Part shown: positions 1 to 5,039 of the stretch, piece after piece | Numbering within the stretch: position 1 is the stretch's first letter | Layout of the letters: each line of letters opens with the position of its first letter | Source: Oscillospiraceae bacterium | GTDB lineage: Bacteria; Bacillota; Clostridia; Oscillospirales; Acutalibacteraceae | Assembly: GCA_015066165.1 (NCBI GenBank) | Contig: SVOX01000086.1 | Span: 1-6,892, forward strand | Reading direction: 5' to 3' | Length of the DNA: 6,892 bases | Translations under genes and position numbers: made by a program | Notes under the pieces: model-generated | What the model saw: the letters and a program-made list of their open reading frames with translations, nothing else | Database searches by the model: none | What the model was told of the DNA's origin: nothing

Positions 1-159
1 GATGCAGTTACACTTTTTATTGCACCTGAGTTAGAAATAAAGCAGGGGGATGTAGTAGAAGTAACTCATTTTGGAAGAACGCATAAATATATTGCTGGAG
101 AGCCGTTTGTATATTCAACACATCAAGAAATACTACTTGATAGAGAGGAAAACGCATAA
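1..159 (+). CDS. 3' end of a small gene, probably phage head-closure/head-tail protein (5' partial)
   Basis: Frame 1 is open from the window edge to TAA at 157-159, giving 52 residues. The fragment begins DAVTLFIAPEL and ends LLDREENA. It alternates short hydrophobic strands with polar turns (GDVVEV, then HKYIAGEPFVY), as expected of a small beta-rich protein. Its feel, and the one-base TAATG overlap with the next start codon, match phage morphogenesis operons, where a small head-closure or minor capsid gene precedes an HK97 gp10-like gene whose product often starts with a short MAK-type N-terminus. This identification is pattern recognition, not a search. Arginine codons here are AGA, unlike the CGT/CGC used by most genes further right. 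A non-phage origin remains possible. If it is phage, its fusion to a glycoside hydrolase next door is anomalous. Confidence 0.45.
   Translation, partial: DAVTLFIAPELEIKQGDVVEVTHFGRTHKYIAGEPFVYSTHQEILLDREENA
142..149 (+). promoter_or_regulatory. Ribosome binding site for the ATG at 159
   Basis: AGAGAGGA lies nine bases before the ATG at 159-161, inside the end of the upstream reading frame. It supports initiation at 159 and translational coupling through the TAATG overlap. It belongs to the upstream, phage-like segment, so it may have evolved for a different downstream protein than the GH2 enzyme now fused to it. Confidence 0.55.
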
Positions 160-1472
160 TGGCTAAAATGGGGGAGTTTGATATATCCGAATTTGTTGTC
201 AAAGGCACAAATACTGTCACAGCAAAGGTGCGGAAATGGTGTAGTGGGAGCTATCTTGAAGACCAGGATTTTTTCAGGTTCAACGGAATTTTCAGGGATG
301 TGTATGTGCTTTCAAGACCTCGTGGACATGTTAAGGATATAAAAATATTTACCGAGGAAAATGTTATAAATATTGAAATGGACGGCCCCTCGGACATTTC
401 GCTTTTTGACCCTGAAGGAAAGCTCCTGGCAAAGGAGTATGCTTTTGGAATGGCACAGTTCGCTGTTCAGAATCCAATTATGTGGAACGCCGAAAAACCG
501 TATCTTTATGAGCTTTTGTTCGAGTATGAAGGAGAGGTTATCTCTCAGAAGGTGGGTTTTGTTTCCTATAAAATCGGAAAAGATAATGAGTTTCTGGTTA
601 ATGGCGTTGAAGTTAAGTTGAAGGGCGTTAATCATCACGACACCCACCCCGAAAAGGGCTGGACAATGAATGATGAAGAAATCAGGCATGATCTGATGTT
701 GATGAAAAAACTCAACATAAACACGGTCAGAACCTCACACTATCCGCAGTCGCATACCTTTGTTGATTATCTTGACCGTGACGGGTTATGTTCTTGGTTG
801 GAAATTCCAATGTGGCAGTTCCACGAACCGTCTTTGGCGAGTGAATTTGTGCGCGAACGCGCAAAGAAATTATATAATGAAATGGTAGAGCAGTATTATA
901 ATCATCCCAGTATTATTATTTGGGGACTTCACAACGAAGTTGAAACCAATACTAAAGCAGGTTATGAATTTACTAAAATGGCATATGGTTATGTAAAAGA
1001 AATGGACAATTCACGTCTTATAAGTTTTGCTTCTGACCGTTTTGTGCATGATATATCACTTGAGTTTTGTGATATTGTGGCGCTTAACAATTATTTTGGT
1101 TGGTATTACGGTGAAGAAAGTGACTGGGAAGCTTATATTAAGGGGTTCCGTTCTTCGCTTAATGAACGCGGTTTTGGTGACAAACCGGTTATGATGAGCG
1201 AGTTTGGTGTTCCTGCTATGATTGGTATCAGTTCATTTGAAAAAGAAAAATGGTCTATGCAATATCAGGCAGAATACGTTGAAAGAGTTATAAAACTTTG
1301 CGCCGAAGAAGAATGTGTTTGTGGGTCTGCGGTTTGGGTGTTGTTTGATTTTCAATCTGCAAACGACCTTATGAAAGCGCGCGGTTTTAATAATAAAGGT
1401 CTTATGAACGAATACCGTAAGCCAAAACTGGCTTATTACAAAGTTAAAGAACTTTATAAAAATATAAAATAA
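159..1472 (+). CDS. Glycoside hydrolase family 2 enzyme, N-terminally truncated and probably mosaic
   Basis: This 437-residue ORF carries the later part of a GH2 enzyme (beta-galactosidase/beta-glucuronidase class), which hydrolyses beta-glycosidic bonds by a retaining mechanism. Residues about 6-52 match the end of the sugar-binding jelly roll, including SYLEDQDFFRFNGIFRDVY as in LacZ. Residues about 57-147 fit the Ig-like sandwich and about 148-435 the TIM barrel. In the barrel are KGVNHHDTHP, VRTSHYP (190-196), the acid/base Glu260 in WGLHNE and the nucleophile Glu348 in MSEFG. The first 100 or more residues of a normal GH2 protein are missing; the ORF starts MAKM straight from an upstream unrelated gene. 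The N-terminal half reads like long LacZ-type enzymes, whereas after VRTSHYP the text (WLEIPMWQF, then GFNNKGLMNEYRKPK) reads like shorter beta-glucuronidase-like GH2 enzymes, with a matching switch in codon usage. The barrel catalytic residues are present, but a folded active enzyme is doubtful. The substrate cannot be assigned. No signal peptide is seen. Confidence 0.8.
   Translation: MAKMGEFDISEFVVKGTNTVTAKVRKWCSGSYLEDQDFFRFNGIFRDVYVLSRPRGHVKDIKIFTEENVINIEMDGPSDISLFDPEGKLLAKEYAFGMAQFAVQNPIMWNAEKPYLYELLFEYEGEVISQKVGFVSYKIGKDNEFLVNGVEVKLKGVNHHDTHPEKGWTMNDEEIRHDLMLMKKLNINTVRTSHYPQSHTFVDYLDRDGLCSWLEIPMWQFHEPSLASEFVRERAKKLYNEMVEQYYNHPSIIIWGLHNEVETNTKAGYEFTKMAYGYVKEMDNSRLISFASDRFVHDISLEFCDIVALNNYFGWYYGEESDWEAYIKGFRSSLNERGFGDKPVMMSEFGVPAMIGISSFEKEKWSMQYQAEYVERVIKLCAEEECVCGSAVWVLFDFQSANDLMKARGFNNKGLMNEYRKPKLAYYKVKELYKNIK
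729..779 (+). other. Codon-usage switch point within the GH2 ORF (probable junction)
   Basis: Left of here (residues 1-198) the seven Arg codons are 3 AGG, 2 AGA, 1 CGG and 1 CGT. To the right (10 codons) they are 5 CGT, 4 CGC and 1 AGA. Gly codons change from 6 GGA, 5 GGC, 2 GGG and 1 GGT to 10 GGT, 3 GGG and 1 GGA. The last AGA is at 729-731 and the first CGT of the right-hand style is at 777-779. The right-hand style matches the following ThrE genes. The switch coincides with the highly conserved VRTSHYP motif, a natural place for homologous recombination or for an assembler to join two GH2 genes. Confidence 0.5.
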
Positions 1473-1475
1473 GGA
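1471..1475 (+). promoter_or_regulatory. Ribosome binding site for the ThrE N-terminal-half gene
   Basis: AAGGA overlaps the stop codon of the GH2 ORF and sits six bases before the ATG at 1482. This fixes the start and implies that the GH2 gene and the ThrE pair are read from one transcript, at least in the right-hand segment. Confidence 0.6.
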
Positions 1476-1481
1476 ACTAAA

Positions 1482-2252
1482 ATGGAAACTAACAGTATAT
1501 ATCGTTTGTTGTCTTCAGTTTTGGAAATTCTAAAAATGATGGTTGAGGCGGGTGCCGAAATTTACCGTGTGGAAGAAAGCGCAAACCATATTTTTTCGGC
1601 TTACGGTTATAAAAACGTTGACGTTTACGCCACAACTTCAAACATTATAATTTCTATTGAAGCAAAAGACAGTACAATAAAATCTCATACCAAAAGAATT
1701 AAAAAAATATCAACCGATATTGAAAAAATCGACCGTCTTAATGATTTGGTGCGTGATATTTCTCAAAACAGACCTGATTTTTCTTATATAGAAAAAGAAA
1801 TTGAAAAAATAAAACAAACACCCAAATTTTCAACTGTAGTAAATATTATTTTTTATGGCGTTATTGCGGGTGCGTTTTACTTGTTTTTTGGCGGAAGAAG
1901 TATTGTTGAATTTATTGTATCTACCGCTATTGGACTGGTGACGGGTGTAATTAACGTATTTTTTGAAAAACTTGATTTCAATAAAGTTTTGGGAAAATTT
2001 GTGCAATCTTTTATGGCGTCGCTTTTGGCGGTGGCTTTGAAAAAGATAGGAATTGTTTCGCACACGGAATATATCATTATTGGTAATATTATGACGCTTA
2101 TACCGGGTATTGGCCTTACAAATTCACTTCGTGATTTATTTGTGGGCGATAATATTTCAGGTGTACTTCGTCTTATTGAAGCGGCACTTTCGGCTTTGGC
2201 TATTGCTTGCGGATACGTTGCGGTACTGGCTGTATTTGGAGGTGTTTTGTAA
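1482..2252 (+). CDS. Threonine/serine exporter, N-terminal-half subunit (ThrE_1/DUF1212)
   Basis: This 256-residue inner-membrane protein matches the first half of the ThrE threonine/serine exporter family. Residues 1-115 are a cytoplasmic domain with the family-typical MVEAGAEIYRVEESANHIFSAYG text, followed by a charged Lys/Glu-rich linker (about 75-112). About five hydrophobic helices follow, near 118-136, 138-160, 168-188, 195-215 and 230-253. The segment MTLIPGIGLTNSLRDLFVGD is the conserved ThrE signature. In Corynebacterium both halves are one polypeptide; in many Firmicutes they are two adjacent genes, as here. Its stop shares one base with the start of the second-half gene (TAATG), so the two products are probably made together and assemble as a complex. 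Proton-driven export of Thr/Ser is known for the ThrE family, but the substrate of this member is inferred. Confidence 0.9.
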   Translation: METNSIYRLLSSVLEILKMMVEAGAEIYRVEESANHIFSAYGYKNVDVYATTSNIIISIEAKDSTIKSHTKRIKKISTDIEKIDRLNDLVRDISQNRPDFSYIEKEIEKIKQTPKFSTVVNIIFYGVIAGAFYLFFGGRSIVEFIVSTAIGLVTGVINVFFEKLDFNKVLGKFVQSFMASLLAVALKKIGIVSHTEYIIIGNIMTLIPGIGLTNSLRDLFVGDNISGVLRLIEAALSALAIACGYVAVLAVFGGVL

Positions 2253-2695
2253 TGGAAATGAGCACTATAATAATACAAATTATATCTTCATTTTTTGGTA
2301 CGTTAGGGTTTGGCTTTCTTTTTAATATTCGTGGTAAAAAACTTATTTACGCCGCAGTGGGCGGTATGCTTTCGTGGGGCTTGTTTTTAGCGCTTGGCTT
2401 GGTTTTCGAAAGCGAAGCATTAAGATATTTTTTGGTGTCTTTATGCAGTACCGCTTATGCCGAAATTTTGGCACGAATTTTAAAAACACCTGCCACAACT
2501 TTTAGTATAATAACTTTAATACCTTTAGTCCCCGGCGGTGCGCTTTATCATACGGCAACCTTTGCTATGAATGGCAATTTGGAAGAGTTTATAGCGAAAT
2601 TTGTTTACACCATTTCGTTGGCATTAGCCCTTTCACTTGGCATTGTGGTTATGACAGCAATTTTCAGATATTATAACAAATTAAAAAAGTCCTGA
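2252..2695 (+). CDS. Threonine/serine exporter, C-terminal-half subunit (ThrE_2/DUF3815)
   Basis: This 147-residue integral membrane protein corresponds to the second half of ThrE. It has about four to five hydrophobic helices, with conserved text AAVGGMLSWG, AYAEILAR and, most diagnostic, ITLIPLVPGGALYHT. I chose the ATG at 2252, which overlaps the previous stop as TAATG. A longer in-frame start at 2207 would overlap the first-half gene by 46 bases and adds residues that do not look like the family. The final codons (Lys-Lys-Ser-stop) lie inside the left arm of a palindromic terminator. It probably forms the exporter together with the product of the preceding gene. Confidence 0.9.
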   Translation: MEMSTIIIQIISSFFGTLGFGFLFNIRGKKLIYAAVGGMLSWGLFLALGLVFESEALRYFLVSLCSTAYAEILARILKTPATTFSIITLIPLVPGGALYHTATFAMNGNLEEFIAKFVYTISLALALSLGIVVMTAIFRYYNKLKKS

Positions 2696-2712
2696 TTATT
2701 CAGGACTTTTTT
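2683..2712. terminator. Bidirectional intrinsic terminator shared by ThrE and TauE/SafE operons
   Basis: A perfect 13-bp inverted repeat (AAAAAAGTCCTGA, 2683-2695, with its complement at 2700-2712) closes on a TTAT loop. Six T follow the GC-containing part of the stem on either strand, with a further T run at 2714-2720, so it can stop transcription from both sides. It sits exactly between two convergent operons and contains both stop codons. Confidence 0.9.
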
Positions 2713-3062
2713 GTTTTTTTGAAAATTTCTGTTATACCCATTATCAAAAGCCAACCGCCAAAAATTTTACGGGTTATATCACCGCCAAGGTATTGTGCTA
2801 AATAGATACCGCAAACAGCACCTATAATTCCAAAAACTGCAACTATTAGTGTCTTTTTCCATTTGATTTGTTTTTTTACGGAATAAATTATAACCGATAA
2901 AATTCCTATTGGAATAAAAAATAATAGATTAATTCCTTGTGATGTGAGTTGGGGTGTTTTTGTGAAAAGCGAAAGGTAAATAATTAAAATTCCGCCTCCG
3001 CCAAGCCCCATACTGCCAAGTATTCCTGAAAAAAGCCCTGCTAAAAGGGCTGATATATTCAA
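2700..3062 (-). CDS. Half-size TauE/SafE family permease (second gene of pair)
   Basis: This 120-residue hydrophobic protein is one repeat unit of the TauE/SafE (sulfite/organosulfur exporter) family; usual members are about 250 residues with two such repeats. It shows the N-terminal glycine-rich hairpin SGILGSMGLGGGGILIIYL, an SQGINLLFFIPIG helix, the IIGAVCGIYLAQYL helix and a last helix ending in a Lys-rich tail (KKTKKS). About four membrane segments are visible. The start is TTG at 3062-3060, overlapping the upstream stop as TTGA. There is no clear Shine-Dalgarno sequence, so translation is probably coupled. The glycine-rich motif so near the N-terminus supports this start. It probably pairs with the upstream half to form a full transporter. 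The substrate is unknown; sulfite, sulfonates and other anions are known for the family. Confidence 0.85.
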   Translation of the reverse strand: MNISALLAGLFSGILGSMGLGGGGILIIYLSLFTKTPQLTSQGINLLFFIPIGILSVIIYSVKKQIKWKKTLIVAVFGIIGAVCGIYLAQYLGGDITRKIFGGWLLIMGITEIFKKTKKS

Positions 3063-3424
3063 CGAAACAGCAGGCGAAAGCCCGCATAAACCATAAGTGC
3101 GCCAAATAATCTTTTAAGCCATTTTGGAGAGATTTTTTTAAGCAAATACGTACCCAATAAAGCGCCCAACAGACCTGTTGGGATATAAATTAGTGAATCG
3201 TTAACGGTTACGTTACCTTTGATAATGTAAAATACAGCCGAAATTACTGTTATGGGGAGTATTACCGCTATTGCGTTTTGGTGGGCTTCTTTTTGTGAAA
3301 ATCCGAGTTTTTTCAAAAAAGGAACGGCAAGCATACCGCCACCAGCACCTAAAATTCCGTTTACAGTGCCTATTGCAAAACCAGATATGCCAACAAGCAA
3401 GTTTTGTTTGATTTTTGGTTTCAT
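3059..3424 (-). CDS. Half-size TauE/SafE family permease (first gene of pair)
   Basis: This 121-residue protein is the other TauE/SafE repeat: a short basic N-terminus (MKPKIKQN), the motif NGILGAGGGMLAVPFLKKLG, then AHQNAIAVILPITVISAVFY, and a third segment TGLLGALLGTYLLKKIS followed by a last helix. About four membrane spans are predicted by eye. The ATG at 3424-3422 is preceded by AAGGA. It overlaps the second half-gene by four bases. The two proteins are related but diverged repeats, as expected if they form a heterodimer equivalent to the internally duplicated full-length permease. It is transcribed leftwards from the 3425-3537 intergenic region, divergent from the unknown membrane-protein gene. 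Confidence 0.87.
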   Translation of the reverse strand: MKPKIKQNLLVGISGFAIGTVNGILGAGGGMLAVPFLKKLGFSQKEAHQNAIAVILPITVISAVFYIIKGNVTVNDSLIYIPTGLLGALLGTYLLKKISPKWLKRLFGALMVYAGFRLLFR

Positions 3425-3431
3425 ATAATCA

Positions 3432-3436
3432 TCCTT
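3432..3436 (-). promoter_or_regulatory. Ribosome binding site for the first TauE/SafE gene
   Basis: Read on the minus strand, AAGGA lies seven bases before the ATG at 3424. No convincing -35/-10 pair for the leftward transcript could be picked out of the very AT-rich stretch to its right, although a promoter must lie there or further upstream. Confidence 0.6.
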
Positions 3437-3486
3437 TTTAGTAGTGTGCCCTAAAAATGAATAAAAAGTAAAATTTTTAAAACTTG

Positions 3487-3515
3487 TTGAAAAGAATTTC
3501 TAAATGTGTTAAAAT
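3487..3515 (+). promoter_or_regulatory. Sigma-A-type promoter for the unknown membrane-protein gene
   Basis: TTGAAA (3487-3492) and TAAAAT (3510-3515) are separated by 17 bases, a near-consensus housekeeping promoter. Transcription would begin at about 3522, giving a short leader with an AAGGAAG ribosome binding site at 3526-3532. This placement also rules out the in-frame upstream start at 3484, which would lie before the transcript begins. Confidence 0.65.
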
Positions 3516-3537
3516 TCTTTTTATAAAGGAAGTGTTT

Positions 3538-4263
3538 ATGTTGTCGGAAAAGCGAAATGACATTATTGAAGAACAACGAAAAGCGCGTGAGGAATATTTA
3601 AAACTTAAAAAAATGCAACAGGGTGAAATAAAGCCACAAGCAAAACCGAGCGAAGTTGCAATTAAACCTGTAACGTTTAAGGAAAAGGTGCAAAATTATT
3701 GGTATCATTTTAAAGTTCATACCATACTTATTGGCGCCGTGGTTGCGCTACTTGCAATTTTGATAACGCAGTGTGCAAACCGTGAAAAGTTTGATTTAAC
3801 TATAATGTATTTCACATACACACCTGTAATAGATTCTCAACTTGACGCTGCAGAAGTATATTTTGAAAAATATGCTACCGATATTGACAAAAACGGCGAA
3901 GTGAATGTTAATATTATTAACTGCAGTGTATCAGAAGATAATCGAGATGCCGGAAGAAATACAATGTTTTCAAAAGTTCAGGCGGTTTTAGTTGCTGAAC
4001 CGGAAGTTGTGCTTTATATGGTAGATGATAAATCTATTGAATATTTTGAAAATGCGTTTGATACAAATCTTTTTATTGAAGAACCAATGATTTTAACAAA
4101 AGATTTTTACGTTTCTTTGGATGAAAAACTTCCTTTGCCCGATGGCTTAAAGTTGGGGTTAAGGGTTATAGATGACACGGTTTTTGAAAATAATGAAACT
4201 GCAATAAAGTCATTTAAAGAAGCAAAAGTAGTTTATGAAAAAGTAAAAAAGCAAAACGGTTAA
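3538..4263 (+). CDS. Membrane-anchored protein of unknown function with extracellular domain
   Basis: This 241-residue protein starts at ATG 3538, five bases after AAGGAAG. Residues 1-35 are a highly charged, probably helical cytoplasmic tail (EKRNDIIEEQRKAREEYLKL). A single membrane helix spans about 61-79 (HTILIGAVVALLAILITQC) and the remainder (80-241) should lie outside the cell, since the positive charge is on the N-terminal side. The outer part has alternating strands and helices (FDLTIMYFTYTP, VNVNIINCSV, VVLYMVDD). One loop, D115-x-D117-x-N119-G120-E121-x-N123, resembles an EF-hand/dockerin-like calcium loop. I recall similar uncharacterised proteins in gut Clostridia, but I cannot name a function and none should be assumed. 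It is a single-gene unit with its own promoter and terminator. Confidence 0.8.
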   Translation: MLSEKRNDIIEEQRKAREEYLKLKKMQQGEIKPQAKPSEVAIKPVTFKEKVQNYWYHFKVHTILIGAVVALLAILITQCANREKFDLTIMYFTYTPVIDSQLDAAEVYFEKYATDIDKNGEVNVNIINCSVSEDNRDAGRNTMFSKVQAVLVAEPEVVLYMVDDKSIEYFENAFDTNLFIEEPMILTKDFYVSLDEKLPLPDGLKLGLRVIDDTVFENNETAIKSFKEAKVVYEKVKKQNG

Positions 4264-4279
4264 TTCCGTTTTGCTTTTT
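4246..4279. terminator. Bidirectional intrinsic terminator between the unknown gene and the activase gene
   Basis: A 14-bp inverted repeat (AAAAAGCAAAACGG at 4246-4259 with its complement at 4266-4279) closes on the six-base loop TTAATT. A-tracts and T-tracts flank the GC-containing part on both strands. The loop contains the stop codons of both convergent genes (TAA at 4261-4263 on +, TAA at 4262-4260 on -), so the two coding regions overlap tail to tail by four bases inside the hairpin. Confidence 0.87.
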
Positions 4280-5039
4280 CTTTTTCTAATGGAAATTCCA
4301 TTTCAAGCATTTTGTATTTGGCGCCTGCCACTTCGTTTTCGGGGAGTTTTTCCCAAGTGGAGTTGCCGATTATTTTTTCAATAGCCAAAAGGTTTTCTTT
4401 AGTATCAGTAATGGCTGAGATTAAAGGGGTTCTTATAATATAAGGTTTACCGCTGTTTTTAAGAATTTCAAAATTTTCAAGTATTTGCGTGTTACTGACA
4501 CCTGTATATTTTTTGTGAAGTTCGTTATCGGCAAGTTTTATGTCCATTATTACAAGGTCGAGTTTTTCAATTACCTTTTTAAAGGTTTCGCTACTTGCAT
4601 AACCGCTTGTTTCAATACAAAGGTGGAAGCCCTTTAATTCTTCTATTAGTTCGAGTAAAAATTCGCTTTGCATAAGCGGTTCACCGCCCGAAAAGGTAAA
4701 CCCGCCAAAACCGTCACCTAAAACCTGCGCCGAAGGTATAATTTCGCTTGCTAAATCTTTGGCTGTTACTTCACGCCCCGTTACCGTTAGGCAGTTTTCA
4801 GGGCAAATGTGAAGGCAGCGGTCAAATGGCTGACAGTCAGGGTGGTTGCATTTTTGTTTGCATTTGCCGCAGTTTTTACAGTTGTTATGTTTATACATCA
4901 GTTGCGGTTTTGCGCTTAACCCTTCGGGGTTGTGACACCAAATACAGCGAAGCGGACAGCCCTTGAAAAAGATGGTTGTTCTAATGCCAGGGCCGTCGTG
5001 TACCGCCATTTCTTTAATATCAAAAATTGTACCGTTCAT
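4260..5039 (-). CDS. Glycyl radical enzyme activase (radical SAM, PflA-like)
   Basis: This 259-residue radical-SAM enzyme uses S-adenosylmethionine and a [4Fe-4S] cluster to abstract hydrogen from a glycine of its partner enzyme. The N-terminus has DGPGIRTTIFFKGCPLRC, and the radical-SAM cysteines are C28, C32 and C35 (CxxxCxxC, in GCPLRCIWCHNPEG). Between about 50 and 85 there is a ferredoxin-like insert with eight cysteines (54, 57, 60, 64, 69, 75, 79, 83), enough for two auxiliary [4Fe-4S] clusters as in activases of non-PFL glycyl radical enzymes. SAM-binding text SGGEP is at 117-121, followed by HLCIETSGY and VIMDIKLAD. The end is somewhat shorter than typical members of about 300 residues and merges into the terminator. 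Its ATG at 5039 overlaps the stop of the radical enzyme gene (TAATG), so it is translationally coupled to, and very probably dedicated to, that partner. Confidence 0.95.
   Translation of the reverse strand: MNGTIFDIKEMAVHDGPGIRTTIFFKGCPLRCIWCHNPEGLSAKPQLMYKHNNCKNCGKCKQKCNHPDCQPFDRCLHICPENCLTVTGREVTAKDLASEIIPSAQVLGDGFGGFTFSGGEPLMQSEFLLELIEELKGFHLCIETSGYASSETFKKVIEKLDLVIMDIKLADNELHKKYTGVSNTQILENFEILKNSGKPYIIRTPLISAITDTKENLLAIEKIIGNSTWEKLPENEVAGAKYKMLEMEFPLEKEKAKRN

Noticed and set aside
312..689. Antisense reading frame opposite the GH2 gene
   Set aside because: It lies wholly opposite a gene with recognisable domains, has no good start context and no protein-family look; it is a shadow frame.
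2207..2251. A longer start for the ThrE second-half gene
   Set aside because: The extra residues overlap the first-half gene in another frame and include Cys/Arg-rich text not expected in the family. ATG 2252 gives the usual TAATG coupling.
3484..3537. An 18-codon N-terminal extension of the unknown membrane-protein gene
   Set aside because: It would begin upstream of the -35 box at 3487-3492 and outside the predicted transcript. ATG 3538 has a well-placed AAGGAAG site.
3440..3537. A riboswitch or small RNA in the divergent intergenic region
   Set aside because: The stretch is AT-rich, with no stable GC-containing stem or conserved motif visible. A promoter and ribosome binding sites account for what can be supported.
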